Source: Planctomycetota bacterium
Lineage (GTDB): Bacteria > Planctomycetota > B15-G4
NCBI GenBank assembly: GCA_029259745.1
Contig: JAJDEO010000034.1
Location: 1 to 64,000 of the forward strand
DNA: 64,000 bases
Direction: 5' to 3'
The notes under the pieces were generated by a model, which saw only the letters and a program-made list of their open reading frames with translations, did no database searches and was not told the DNA's origin. Each line of letters starts with the position of its first letter. Position 1 is the stretch's first letter. Shown here one piece after another: positions 17,216 to 25,738 of this stretch. The translations under genes were made by a program, and so were the position numbers.

Positions 17216-18970
17216 ATGACAACGACAGTTGAGTTGCAGCGAGACGGCGAGATCTACCGCGCGGAGCTGGCCGAGCCCGGAGGCGCGAAGCTCTTGTCGA
17301 AGGACGGCGCGTGGTGTGGCGACGTGTTCTGGATTGGTCGGGAGCTGGTGGTCGCTAACGGTGCCGCGAGTGACGACCCTGCGCACAACAACCCCATCAA
17401 GCGGATTGACGGTCACCTTTCTGTCGTGACAGGCGACGCGGGGGCTGTAGAGACGATCTTCAACCAGGCTGTGTCGATTCCTGACGCAGCGGGGGTGTAT
17501 ATCGCCCTGAGCACTCCGAGTAGGGCGCGCGTCGATGAGCGCGACGCGTGGCTCATCGACTGGCATCGCAGCCATGGCCCAGAAGAGCCGAACTTTGAGG
17601 GTTGGTGGCTGAAGCGGCAGCAGGAGTGGGGACCGTCTCCAGATAACAAGGACCCCGGAGAGACGGGGAGCAGCCGGATGGTGCGCGGTCGCGCTGGCGT
17701 CATCCACCGCATCTTGCAGGACGACGAGCTGGATCCTGCGCTGGCAGTGGACGCTCAGCGTTGGATTGCCGATCAGTGGAAGCGCCAGGTTCACTACTAC
17801 GACTGGTCCAAGCCTGGGCGCTTTAGCGGGTGCCCTCTTTGGTGGATTGCGGAAGACGACAAGGACGCTCGTGTTGGGCACGGATACCGGGCGCCTGGCG
17901 GATTTTCGGGCACGTATTCAGGCAAGAAGTTCTATGGCCGAGTTGACGAGGACGGGCAGCCCTGGGAGGACAAGTCGGTTCCTTACCCGTGCGACCACAT
18001 GCACTTTGAGCTTCAGAAGGTGGCGTGGATTGCGCTGCTCTTCAAGAGCAGCTTTGCGACGTGGCATGCTGTGGCCTCGATCGAGGGGAACCACTCACGG
18101 TTGATGCCGACCACCTACTCTCAGGCGCGCAGCTTTGGGTGGGTCAGCGAGGCGTACTCGATCTGGCAGAAGATCCTTTTGACCTACTACCCGGAGGATG
18201 GGGCACGGCTGGTCCGGTACACGGATCAGCTGCTCGACCGGCAGGAGGCGGCGAACGTTCACTGCCCTGAGACAGACATCACGCTTCCTTGCGTTTCGGA
18301 TACGAAGTACGGCAAGACTGGACACATGGAGCAGACTCCTGCTCTTGAGGGCTCGCTTGGCCTGATGTATCCCGATGGGGTGCTGTTTCATCGAGTGACG
18401 GGCCTGGAGAACATCCTGAAGCACGGGGAGTATCAGCAGGAGTTTGGTACCTGGGAGGGCAGTCCTCACTTGGAGGACTGGCGCGTGACGATCGAGAATC
18501 GACAGCTCACGCGAGGGTGGTGCGTCTGGATGGGCGGCATCCAGGCTCAGGGCTTGGACAAGATCATCGAGTTTGGGACCCCTGAGCAGGCAGCACGGGC
18601 TCGCATGCAGCTCCACATCGTGGCAACGCTGATGCAGCGGTGCGCAGACCCTAGCGTTTGGATCGACCAGGACACGCTGGAGCCGTCCACGCCTTACTAC
18701 GGCGTTTTGGCGGACATCTCGGCGTTTGGGCTGTGCTATCCGGCGAAGACGAATCCTGCTGGAACGTCTTCGTCGTTTCTGCTTCCTGGCTTAGAGGTTC
18801 TAGCGCGGCACTATCCCAGCACGACTGAGTTCGCTGCGTTGGCGGACAAGATCATCGACGCCATGGCTGCGAGCGGGTATTGGGGCTCGTCGTCTCACCC
18901 CGATGACGGACGGCAGAACGTGACGCATCTTCAGGGTTGGGAATCGTCTTCGCGCCGTTCGATCGGGTAA
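17216..18970 (+). CDS. Large unrecognised protein (possible virion or enzyme)
   Basis: 584 aa; ATG at 17216 is chosen for its strong AAGGAGAGG site over an in-frame GTG at 17129 that would read through the inverted repeat. The protein is Trp/Tyr-rich with His-containing segments (CDHMHFEL, IEGNHSRL, NVHCPETDI) and a helical, hydrophobic central part; the style is that of an alpha-helical enzyme or large adhesin rather than a tail protein. I do not recognise the family. It stands alone between a regulatory region and a strong terminator, so it is its own transcription unit, probably expressed late. Confidence 0.8.
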   Translation: MTTTVELQRDGEIYRAELAEPGGAKLLSKDGAWCGDVFWIGRELVVANGAASDDPAHNNPIKRIDGHLSVVTGDAGAVETIFNQAVSIPDAAGVYIALSTPSRARVDERDAWLIDWHRSHGPEEPNFEGWWLKRQQEWGPSPDNKDPGETGSSRMVRGRAGVIHRILQDDELDPALAVDAQRWIADQWKRQVHYYDWSKPGRFSGCPLWWIAEDDKDARVGHGYRAPGGFSGTYSGKKFYGRVDEDGQPWEDKSVPYPCDHMHFELQKVAWIALLFKSSFATWHAVASIEGNHSRLMPTTYSQARSFGWVSEAYSIWQKILLTYYPEDGARLVRYTDQLLDRQEAANVHCPETDITLPCVSDTKYGKTGHMEQTPALEGSLGLMYPDGVLFHRVTGLENILKHGEYQQEFGTWEGSPHLEDWRVTIENRQLTRGWCVWMGGIQAQGLDKIIEFGTPEQAARARMQLHIVATLMQRCADPSVWIDQDTLEPSTPYYGVLADISAFGLCYPAKTNPAGTSSSFLLPGLEVLARHYPSTTEFAALADKIIDAMAASGYWGSSSHPDDGRQNVTHLQGWESSSRRSIG

Positions 18971-19010
18971 GCTGCGCAAGCCCATGTCTGGATTCCTCTC
19001 CAGCGTCGAG

Positions 19011-19050
19011 AGCCCCGAGTGCTTGCGCAGCACTCGGGGCTCTCTTTTTT
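19011..19050 (+). terminator. Strong rho-independent terminator
   Basis: A perfect 12-bp stem (19011-19022 with 19030-19041, 7-nt loop) is followed by CTC and six T. It ends the unit of the gene at 17216 and lies just past the stop of the convergent - strand gene. Confidence 0.95.
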
Positions 19051-19077
19051 GGCGCGGGCTAGTCTTGAATGAGCCCG

Positions 19078-19767
19078 CTACTTACACGGCACGCCACCCT
19101 GGGCAGCGATGTTTGCAAGCTTTGCTTTGTGGTCGGCGACGGCGGCTGACAGCGTCTTACCTTTTCCGTTGGTGTCGATGAACTGCACCGGCAGGTACTT
19201 GTTGGGGAAGGAGAAGCATCCGGTGCCGGTGCCTGCTGTGGCAGCCTGAGCGGCGCTGACAGTCACTTGGCCCGTGCCGTCAGGACTTGTGCCGACTGTG
19301 ACGAAGAACAACTCTGTTGCGAGCTGTCCGCTGCCACCGAGATCCGGCGCAAGGATCCCTCCACCGAGGTCCGGTGCGAGAATGCCGGTACCTAGATCCG
19401 GCGCTGCGTGGATGACGCCGCCGACGTCTGGTCCTGTGGTAGGGATGCCGCCGCCGGGGTCAGTCTCATTCTTTTGGGCTGCGGGGATACTGCCACCGAA
19501 GTCGGGCCCCAGGTATGGGAGACCTCCGGTTTGCCCGTCACTCCAAGCGACGATCAGGAAGGTAGGGCTTCCGTCCGGCGCTGGGCCGAGGAAGTGGACT
19601 GCCGCGACGCCTTCCATTTCTCCGACTCCGTCGCCTCCTGAAACTGGAGGAAGTCCTGTACCACCCAGGTCAGGGCCGTACTGGCCGATGCCGACGTCGT
19701 CGTTCTGGGCGGCGACGGTCGAAAGGAAACAAGCAATCAGCACTGCAACAAGAAGAGTGTTCTTCAT
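19078..19767 (-). CDS. Secreted Gly/Pro/Asp-repeat protein (moron-like)
   Basis: 229 aa on the - strand. The first 20 residues (MKNTLLVAVLIACFLSTVAA) form a classic Sec signal peptide with a cleavage site after VAA. The mature part contains repeats of the type APDLGGGI / GPDFGGSI (about residues 30-150) and a Cys pair near the C-terminus. AAGGAG lies 10-15 nt before the start. Orientation, flanking terminator and own promoter-like region suggest a moron, perhaps a secreted product made in lysogens. Function unknown. Confidence 0.75.
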   Translation of the reverse strand: MKNTLLVAVLIACFLSTVAAQNDDVGIGQYGPDLGGTGLPPVSGGDGVGEMEGVAAVHFLGPAPDGSPTFLIVAWSDGQTGGLPYLGPDFGGSIPAAQKNETDPGGGIPTTGPDVGGVIHAAPDLGTGILAPDLGGGILAPDLGGSGQLATELFFVTVGTSPDGTGQVTVSAAQAATAGTGTGCFSFPNKYLPVQFIDTNGKGKTLSAAVADHKAKLANIAAQGGVPCK

Positions 19768-19800
19768 GAAGGCTGAACTCCTTAGCTAGGGCGACTTACA

Positions 19801-19850
19801 CGGACTAGGCGGCGCCTAGTCTTTTGGAGCGCGATTAGTCGCATGTGTGG
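19801..19850 (-). promoter_or_regulatory. Operator-like region upstream of the secreted-protein gene
   Basis: It contains the hairpin GACTAGGC-GGC-GCCTAGTC (19803-19821) and, at 19836-19843, TAGTCGCA, the reverse complement of the TGCGACTA motif found in the + strand promoters. In the - direction TGCCAC precedes the motif at the -35-like distance seen elsewhere, but no good -10 is visible. Probably shared control with the divergent promoter at 19953. Confidence 0.4.
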
Positions 19851-19952
19851 CAGTATATGCCGACGGCGCGCGGTGTGTGAGAAAAGGAGCGGATTTTCCC
19901 TGCGACTTACGACCAACGCGCGGGGGTTGGCGTTTGTTTGGCTCCAGGATGG

Positions 19953-19981
19953 TTGCGCGCATGCGACTAGGCGGATAGTGT
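19953..19981 (+). promoter_or_regulatory. Promoter of the TGCGACTA family
   Basis: TTGCGC, 17 bp containing TGCGACTA, then TAGTGT. It precedes the gene at 20068 and starts the 20-25 kb accessory run. Confidence 0.6.
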
Positions 19982-20067
19982 TTGATATGTGGCGCGGGTA
20001 TTGCTCTGTGTGTGCAGGGCAACGCGCGCACGTGAGAGGAAACGACACGAGACAAGGGAGCATCAAG

Positions 20068-20382
20068 ATGGCAGCACCTATTAAGTGTTTGAACGTGTAC
20101 GGCAGGAAGATGCTCGTTTGGGCTTTCCATGGCTTGGAGAAGCCTGCGCAGGGGCGGACCTTCAGTGCGTCGGAGATCCTTGCAGCTTCGGAGATTCTCG
20201 ACCAGGACGACGACGACTACAAACAGGTAGAGATTGATGACTTCCGTGCGTACTTGGCGGAAGCCGTCGCGTACGGGGTCGTCACGCACCGCCGAACGTC
20301 AGACGGTCAGGCGAAGTACGGTTTCGGCACGATGTACTGGGATCAAGACGTCCCGAACATTCCGAAGTCGGATTACGTCTGA
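20068..20382 (+). CDS. Small acidic protein of unknown function
   Basis: 104 aa; the ATG at 20068 follows AGGGAGCATCAAG, a leader that recurs before the gene at 54188. An in-frame open region extends to 19843 but runs through the promoter at 19953, so it was rejected as coding. The sequence has an acidic centre (LDQDDDDYKQVE) and a Trp/Asp-rich end. No domain recognised. First gene behind the promoter. Confidence 0.75.
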   Translation: MAAPIKCLNVYGRKMLVWAFHGLEKPAQGRTFSASEILAASEILDQDDDDYKQVEIDDFRAYLAEAVAYGVVTHRRTSDGQAKYGFGTMYWDQDVPNIPKSDYV

Positions 20383-20702
20383 TGTTTCGGCTGAAGATGA
20401 AGTTCAAGTGGGGGAGCGGTGACGACGGGGATGAGGAAGCGACCTCGGCAGCGCAGTCCGCTTCGGCCGTAGCGCCACTTACTTTGAGTAGCCATGCGAA
20501 GCTTCCGAGCGAGTGGCTAGACATCTCTTTATCTGCTTACAACAGCCTGTACCGAGCTGTCTGCGGAGGAGATTCTCTCGGGCTCCAGAAGTGTTGCTGT
20601 GTCGACTGCGGGCTGGTCTTGTTGTTGCGCGGACCTCAGATCGCAGCCTTCTGTCTGGACCATCTTAAGCACACCGTCAAGGTAAGTTCGTATGGGGCTT
20701 GA
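20382..20702 (+). CDS. Small Cys-containing protein
   Basis: 106 aa, with the ATG on the last base of the upstream stop. The N-terminus is basic, then acidic; the C-terminal half has KCCCVDCGL, a possible metal site. Unrecognised. Translation is coupled to its neighbours by overlaps on both sides. Confidence 0.6.
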   Translation: MFRLKMKFKWGSGDDGDEEATSAAQSASAVAPLTLSSHAKLPSEWLDISLSAYNSLYRAVCGGDSLGLQKCCCVDCGLVLLLRGPQIAAFCLDHLKHTVKVSSYGA

Positions 20703-21045
20703 CGCGAGGGCGGTTGTCCGGCGCGTCATAGTTTTGGTGCTGGGCGTGACGGGCAAGGGTCCGAAGAAGGTTGGCGCCTTGGAGTGTCCAGTCGCGGAGG
20801 ATGTCACTTCTGAGGACACCTATGAGTGCAGTTTGTGTTTAACGAGGGTCGTTATGACGGATAGTGGCGCGGAGCGCGTTGCTGAAGCCCTATCCTGTAG
20901 CGTCATCGAAGTCTACGCTCCTCTTTGCCTTCCATGTTCTGCCGCACTTCAGGAGCTTCTGCGGATTCTTTTTCCTGGAGCAGTCAACATTGCGTCTGTC
21001 GATGGCCCTGGGGGCAAGTCGAGCGTCGACCCCTCGATGAACTGA
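20692..21045 (+). CDS. Small protein with two CxxC pairs
   Basis: 117 aa, overlapping the upstream gene by 11 bp. CSLC (near residue 46) and CLPC (near residue 78) form a possible zinc site around a hydrophobic core. No family recognised. Confidence 0.6.
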   Translation: MGLDARAVVRRVIVLVLGVTGKGPKKVGALECPVAEDVTSEDTYECSLCLTRVVMTDSGAERVAEALSCSVIEVYAPLCLPCSAALQELLRILFPGAVNIASVDGPGGKSSVDPSMN

Positions 21046-21057
21046 GAGGAGATTCAC

Positions 21058-21306
21058 ATGGGGGCACAAGTAGGTGACCGTGTCGTTGCGATCAGAAGCG
21101 CGGACTCTAAGAGAGTCCTTACTTTTGGTGAGGGCGTGTATCAGGGGCGCGTTTACTGCGAGGCGCTAGGGTATGAGAACCCTTGCATCCTTTTGGACAT
21201 GGGTATGCGAGTGTGGGGTTATCAGTGTTGGTGGGGCCCGGTCGATCAAATGAAAGAACGCTTTAAGCACCACGAAGAGTTCGTCGTCGAACCTGACGCC
21301 GAATGA
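21058..21306 (+). CDS. Conserved phage protein with VWGYQCWWG motif
   Basis: 82 aa after GAGAGGAG. The pattern VGDRVVAIRSADS, FGEGVYQG, NPCILLDMG and VWGYQCWWG belongs to a small family widespread in phages (VWG-x-ECWWG) of unknown function. Probably a small beta-barrel protein. The downstream gap to 21376 holds a short hairpin (ACCCC / GGGGT near 21319-21337). Confidence 0.7.
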   Translation: MGAQVGDRVVAIRSADSKRVLTFGEGVYQGRVYCEALGYENPCILLDMGMRVWGYQCWWGPVDQMKERFKHHEEFVVEPDAE

Positions 21307-21376
21307 AGCGTGAGCAGTACCCCCTTGGGTAGGGGTGTTCCCTGCTAAGGGCAGTTAGACAAGAGGATTTCATGAT

Positions 21377-22789
21377 ATGAGCGCCAAGACAAAAAAGCTG
21401 ACTCCTGACGAAAAGCGGGAGGCCGAGGAGAAGAAGCTGGGTCCTCCTCAGTTTCATCGAGACAGCATTCGCAAGATTGTCATTCCGGACAACATGGACT
21501 GGCGGTCGGCGGCGAAGCACTGTTCACGTCGTGCTGACGAGGACGAGGAGATTGTTCCCGTCGTGCGGGACTATCACACGCTGCCGTGGCAGGGGTGTCA
21601 CTCACTGGAGCGCGTGCTTCAGCGTGACTACAGCGCCACGGCTCGCGGGGCGTCGGAGCTGTCGGTGCCCTCCGCGGAGGGCAAGACGACGATTCGCTGG
21701 GGGGACTGGCAGGTTGCCGCGCTCGGCAAGGTGGAGCAGGACTTCTACAACTCGAAGGACGAGGGCCCGATGTTCCGGGTCATCGTGCACGTGCCGTTCT
21801 GCGACAAGGATCGTGCGACGAAGCTTCTCGACTCGGTCGGGGATGAGATCGCGACGCGTAGCCTTTACGCTGGCGCGGCGGTGGTTCTGAAGCCGGACGA
21901 GGAGGGGCGACTGTCGATCAACTCTGCGCCTCCTGTTGTGCCTGTCGCGAAGGTGCTGCCTCACGAGGTTGTCTTGCCGAAGGGTGAGCGCGAGGCGCTG
22001 ATGTCCGAGGTGCTGGGCCCGATCGAACACGGGGAGGAGATGCAGCGTCGCGGCCTTCCTGTTCGACGCGGCGTTCTTCTGGCGGGTCGTCCGGGTACGG
22101 GCAAGACGCTTTCGGCGCGCATGCTGACGTACGCCGCCATCCAGAAGGGCTTCACCGTGTGGTACCTGGGTGACGCTCGCGCGATGGAGTCGGCGCTGCG
22201 CATTGCGTCGACGTTCGAGCCTGCCCTGCTGATCGTCGAGGACATCGACCGCGTCATGGGCGGGAAGCGTGGTCACGTCACCGACCGCATCTTGAACGCG
22301 CTGGACGGTCTCGATCGCTCGGCGCGCGTGCTGCTGGTGGCGACGACGAACGACCCGGATCAACTGCCGTCGCCCTTGCTGCGGCCTGGGCGCTTGGACA
22401 CGGTCCTGGAGTTTGGTCCGTGCGACGAGGGAGCCGCCGAGGAGTTGCTGCGTCAGTTCTTGGGCGAGTACGCCCCGGACGACTTCAACGGGTCTGCGAA
22501 GAAGTGTGTGGGCTTGCTTCCTGCTTCAGTGCGCGAAGTGGCGACGAAGGCTCAGTTGCACGCCATCAACCGATCTGTCAGCGGAAAGATCGACCCCGAG
22601 TCGGTGACGTTGGCAGCGCAGACGGTGTGGACTCAGCAGAACCGCCTCAAGAGTGCCGAGAAGCGCGAGTCGACGAAGGCGCCGGATCGTACTGTCGAAC
22701 TGCATCACGTCGACAGCGAGCGTTCGTACAAGACGGCAGGCGGAGTGCCCGCCGTGTCGGATGACACGGACGAGGGCTCCGAAGAGTAG
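21377..22789 (+). CDS. AAA+ ATPase
   Basis: 470 aa. Walker A GRPGTGKT at about 237-244, Walker B LLIVEDID at about 284-291, a sensor 1 TTNDPDQLPS and arginine-rich LLRPGRLDTVLEF place it in the classical AAA clade (FtsH / proteasomal ATPase-like second half). The N-terminal 200 residues are a separate substrate- or partner-binding region without a clear family. There is no protease domain, so it may remodel a phage or host complex. Its C-terminal 70 residues are charged. Located directly before the sigma-like gene. Confidence 0.85.
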   Translation: MSAKTKKLTPDEKREAEEKKLGPPQFHRDSIRKIVIPDNMDWRSAAKHCSRRADEDEEIVPVVRDYHTLPWQGCHSLERVLQRDYSATARGASELSVPSAEGKTTIRWGDWQVAALGKVEQDFYNSKDEGPMFRVIVHVPFCDKDRATKLLDSVGDEIATRSLYAGAAVVLKPDEEGRLSINSAPPVVPVAKVLPHEVVLPKGEREALMSEVLGPIEHGEEMQRRGLPVRRGVLLAGRPGTGKTLSARMLTYAAIQKGFTVWYLGDARAMESALRIASTFEPALLIVEDIDRVMGGKRGHVTDRILNALDGLDRSARVLLVATTNDPDQLPSPLLRPGRLDTVLEFGPCDEGAAEELLRQFLGEYAPDDFNGSAKKCVGLLPASVREVATKAQLHAINRSVSGKIDPESVTLAAQTVWTQQNRLKSAEKRESTKAPDRTVELHHVDSERSYKTAGGVPAVSDDTDEGSEE

Positions 22790-22803
22790 TTCAGACACAC
22801 ACT

Positions 22804-22876
22804 GGCCGTCCGCCACAGGGGCTTACGTCTCGGTGCTCCCACCTAAGTGCGTTCTTTGTGGTGGGCGGCCTTTTCT
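22804..22876 (+). terminator. Terminator or attenuator before the sigma-like gene
   Basis: GGCCGTCCGCCAC (22804-22816) pairs with GTGGTGGGCGGCC (22858-22870) with G-T pairs; TTTT follows. The 41-nt loop is long for a simple terminator, which leaves room for an alternative fold. It lies in the leader 10-80 bp before the next start. Confidence 0.45.
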
Positions 22877-22885
22877 GGGGCAGTT

Positions 22886-23422
22886 ATGGGCACGATGACA
22901 GACGAGCAGGCGAGGCACTTCTTGCGTGTGTGCGAGGACGTGTGCGGGTGGGACCCCGACGTCGCCGGAGAGTTAGCCTTGCGGATGATCTCCAAGGGCA
23001 TGACGCTAGACGACGTGGGGAATCTTCGCGGGTTTATCGCGGTCTCTCGCAAGAATCTTGCGATGAACAACCGGCGCAATGCTGTCCGTCGTCAGCGGCG
23101 CGAGGAAGTGTTCTGGAAGGAAACTGTCAGGCGAGGAAATACAGAAGCGGAGCCGGAGCCGGAGCCGGAGGCCCGGGTAGAGCTAAGACCTGACTTCGCG
23201 CGTAAGTTTGCGAAGAGCTTTGCTCAGCTATCTGAGCGCGATCAGCAGGTGCTTTCATTACTGCGCGCTGGCGAGCGTGGCGTCGACATTGCGAGGATCG
23301 TCGGGTTTCGGCCAAAGCAGGCGGGGATGGTAGTGAAGCGAGCGCGCGAGCGGCTTCGTGACAAGCTCGCAGAGTGGCTCTTTGAGATGCCTGAGCTGGT
23401 GAGGGTTGTATGGCGAGCGTGA
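22886..23422 (+). CDS. Sigma-70-family (ECF-like) RNA polymerase sigma factor
   Basis: 178 aa from ATG 22886 (an ATG at 22895 is also possible). The N-terminal part (residues about 10-70) resembles sigma region 2 (DVAGELALRMISKG, then NLRGFIAVSRKNLAMNNRRN). The C-terminal part (about 120-170) is a region-4 helix-turn-helix: LSERDQQVLSLLRAGERG, VDIARIVGFRPKQ and VKRARERLRDKL. A Glu/Pro-rich linker joins them. It probably redirects host RNA polymerase to phage promoters; which promoters is not known, but two repeated upstream elements in this window are candidates. Confidence 0.75.
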   Translation: MGTMTDEQARHFLRVCEDVCGWDPDVAGELALRMISKGMTLDDVGNLRGFIAVSRKNLAMNNRRNAVRRQRREEVFWKETVRRGNTEAEPEPEPEARVELRPDFARKFAKSFAQLSERDQQVLSLLRAGERGVDIARIVGFRPKQAGMVVKRARERLRDKLAEWLFEMPELVRVVWRA

Positions 23423-23919
23423 TATACGCAGGCGAGGTCTTTGTTCCGGACTCAGACTTTTCGCGCGGAAACAAGGCACTGCATCCGGACGACCTTGACG
23501 GTCTTCGGTCGGGGGTGATGGACGTGCTGCGGATGATCTTGCGTGACGAAGAGGCAGAGATCACGGGGTCTTTGACGGCTCTCTCGTGGAGATACTCGGG
23601 ACGCTTTTTGTCCATTGTCGGTATGTCGGCGTGCGAGTATTGGGAGCGTGCGCACCCAGGGCAGATCGATCCTTACATGAAGGAGCTGCTTTGGCTGATG
23701 GCGTCTTTCCACGCACGCACGAGGAAGCCTCCTTCTTGGTGGAATGACGGCGAAGTGCACCTTTCGCATCAGGATGAGCTGATGAATCGTAGGGCGTCCT
23801 ACCTAGACGTCTGGGATGGTGGTGCCTGGGACGCAGCTCTTTTGCCCCCCGACGTAGCTCCCGTGACGTACGAGGAGCAGTTGGAGTCTCGTCGGAAGAA
23901 ACGCAAGGAAACTCAATGA
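23410..23919 (+). CDS. Phage protein of unknown function
   Basis: 169 aa, overlapping the sigma-like gene by 13 bp. It begins MASVIYAGEVFVPDSDFSRG, has Trp-rich segments (KPPSWWNDGEVHLSHQDEL) and a basic C-terminus (ESRRKKRKE). The HLSHQDELMNRRASYL stretch distantly recalls small phage endonuclease V-like proteins, but not well enough to assign. Confidence 0.65.
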   Translation: MASVIYAGEVFVPDSDFSRGNKALHPDDLDGLRSGVMDVLRMILRDEEAEITGSLTALSWRYSGRFLSIVGMSACEYWERAHPGQIDPYMKELLWLMASFHARTRKPPSWWNDGEVHLSHQDELMNRRASYLDVWDGGAWDAALLPPDVAPVTYEEQLESRRKKRKETQ

Positions 23920-24419
23920 AGACACCACGAAAGTGTGGCGACTGCACGTTCTGCTGCACGTTCATGACCGTCACGGAACTCTCGAAGAACGTCGGGGTGA
24001 CCTGCGAGCTTGTATGTGAGTCAGGGTGCAGCGTTCATGAGAAAAAACCCGCGGAGTGCGGCAGCTATCTGTGCTGGTGGCGCGACCCTTACAACAAGTT
24101 TGAGCTTCGCGAAGACGACCGACCCGACAAGATCGGACTGAGCTTTCACGTTGAGCGCGATCTCCGGCACGGTGGGGTCGTCATTTGCGCGCGCGTCGAC
24201 TCACCGCGCCGGGTACAGGTTGGCCGAAGCCGGAAGCTCATCGAGAAGGTGAGCAAGACATACGGGGCCGTGGCAGTGACTCACGGCATTAACGAAGGCT
24301 GGATCTTTCGGCACGGAGTGCTCGTCGAGCACGCGTTTCGAGATGAACTTGGCCTGGCAACATATGACGACGACCACCATAGCGAGGCTGTTCAGAGGTG
24401 GATAACTTCGGACAAGTAA
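23916..24419 (+). CDS. YkgJ-type CxxCxxCC cysteine-cluster protein
   Basis: 167 aa, ATGA overlap. The opening CGDCTFCC, then CELVCESGC, then KPAECGSYLCWW matches the CxxCxxCC family thought to bind Zn or Fe-S. Residues after 70 are specific to the phage protein and end in a His/Asp-rich loop (YDDDHHSE). The biochemical role is not known for this family. Confidence 0.7.
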   Translation: MKTPRKCGDCTFCCTFMTVTELSKNVGVTCELVCESGCSVHEKKPAECGSYLCWWRDPYNKFELREDDRPDKIGLSFHVERDLRHGGVVICARVDSPRRVQVGRSRKLIEKVSKTYGAVAVTHGINEGWIFRHGVLVEHAFRDELGLATYDDDHHSEAVQRWITSDK

Positions 24420-24432
24420 CGAGAGGAGAGGT

Positions 24433-24960
24433 ATGGGCACCAGGGCAGACTTTTACGCAGGCGACATTTCAAACCCACAGAGTTGGCTGGGGTCAATCGG
24501 ATGGAACGGCCATCCTGAGGACATGCCGATCACGCTGATCAACGCGACGACCGAGGATGAGTTCAGGCAGGCAGTGGCCGAGTTATTTGAGGTCCACACT
24601 GACGGTGCCCTGCTAGAGGAGCGGGAGAATGCGTTTACGGCGATTCGAGACTCTAGCGCGATCCCTTCGCGGGCGTTGACCGACGAGGTTATCGAGAGTT
24701 GCCGCAAGAGCGACGTATCGAGGGGAGAGTGGGTATGGCCTTGGCCCACATCTTCAGGCACTGACTTTACGTACGCATTTGTCGAAGGCAAGGTCAGGTT
24801 CTGCTCGTTTGGGCGCGGTTGGTTCAGCTTCGACAAGACTGCGTATAGGGCCGAGGCCGACACCCTCCCTTTGCAGGGGTTCTGCTTGATGCCTGTGCCG
24901 AAGAGTCCTGTCTTTGACGCAAGGAGCGGTGCGATCGCGATGGAGATAAAAGAACCCTAG
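24433..24960 (+). CDS. Conserved phage protein of the GTRADFY family
   Basis: 175 aa after GAGAGGAG. The start MGTRADFYAGD, then WLGSIGWNGHPEDMP, then WVWPWPTSSGTDFTYAF matches a small family common in phages and some bacterial accessory regions, of unknown function. It ends a run of coupled genes; a new promoter follows at once. Confidence 0.75.
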   Translation: MGTRADFYAGDISNPQSWLGSIGWNGHPEDMPITLINATTEDEFRQAVAELFEVHTDGALLEERENAFTAIRDSSAIPSRALTDEVIESCRKSDVSRGEWVWPWPTSSGTDFTYAFVEGKVRFCSFGRGWFSFDKTAYRAEADTLPLQGFCLMPVPKSPVFDARSGAIAMEIKEP

Positions 24961-24963
24961 GGA

Positions 24964-24993
24964 TTGGCGCGGTGCTTTGTTGGCGGGTAGAAT
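24964..24993 (+). promoter_or_regulatory. Sigma70-like promoter
   Basis: TTGGCG, 18 bp, TAGAAT; AGTCGCA, a half operator, lies just downstream. It precedes the gene at 25021. Confidence 0.5.
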
Positions 24994-25020
24994 AGTCGCA
25001 GACATGGGAGTAGCGACACG

Positions 25021-25308
25021 ATGACGACGGACACGAAATCTCAGGACATACTTTTCGCTGTAGGCGGAGACGTACGAAACACGCCTGTCAGCATTCTGGC
25101 GGACCTTCAAGAGTCGGGGGTAATCGCCTTTCCAACGGCCGGCGAACAGCAAGCGGTTACCCGAATACTGGACGCGTTGCTGCTCTCTGCCTACTACTCT
25201 GGGCGGGCGGGGCGGGAGGCGGACAGGCTCCGCCGAGAGGCGGACAGCGCGGCTGCTCGGCGACGCGAAGTGACCAAGGTCATGGAGGGGCTTTGTCGTG
25301 GGGTTTAA
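25021..25308 (+). CDS. Small helical protein
   Basis: 95 aa. The C-terminal half is highly charged and coiled-coil-like (GREADRLRREADSAAARRRE); the N-terminal half has no recognised motif. First gene of a unit with its own promoter. Confidence 0.65.
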   Translation: MTTDTKSQDILFAVGGDVRNTPVSILADLQESGVIAFPTAGEQQAVTRILDALLLSAYYSGRAGREADRLRREADSAAARRREVTKVMEGLCRGV

Positions 25309-25738
25309 CAGAGTGTCCGGAAGTAACGACAAGGCGCAGTCAGGTAGTGCGCGTGCTCATCCTTGCAGACAACTGGTCATGAGCTTTTTTGAAGCGATGG
25401 CATGGGAAGTGCCCGGATTTGAAGGGGCGCTCCAACCTACTAAGGCTGGCGGTCCTTGGGAGTGCCCTCTATGTTCCAAGTGGTACGAGGATTTAACTGA
25501 CTCGTTCAACAAGCCTGGACGCGGAGTTCGGTGTTGCGTCATCTACGGTGTGACGGAGTTTATCGACGCGAAGGGCCGCGAGTTCGGGCTGGATCGGACT
25601 GGTCTTAGCTTTCGTGATGGGGTCCGTCACATACAAGGCGTCTTGATTGCTCTTTTGGACGCTCGCGCGGAGGGTTTGAGCGAGGTCGCCAACGTGATTG
25701 ACTCTTACGTGGCTGTCCACAGAGGGGACTTGTTATGA
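25298..25738 (+). CDS. Protein with CPLC...CC zinc-like motif
   Basis: 146 aa from GTG 25298, supported by GGAGGGG 9 bp upstream and an 11-bp overlap; an internal ATG at 25379 is an alternative. CPLC (about residue 54) and RCC (about 76) may bind zinc. No known family. Confidence 0.6.
   Translation: MGFNRVSGSNDKAQSGSARAHPCRQLVMSFFEAMAWEVPGFEGALQPTKAGGPWECPLCSKWYEDLTDSFNKPGRGVRCCVIYGVTEFIDAKGREFGLDRTGLSFRDGVRHIQGVLIALLDARAEGLSEVANVIDSYVAVHRGDLL

Noticed and set aside
19843..20067. Extended N-terminus for the gene at 20068
   Set aside because: The extension covers the promoter at 19953 and reads as low-quality Arg/Cys-rich sequence.
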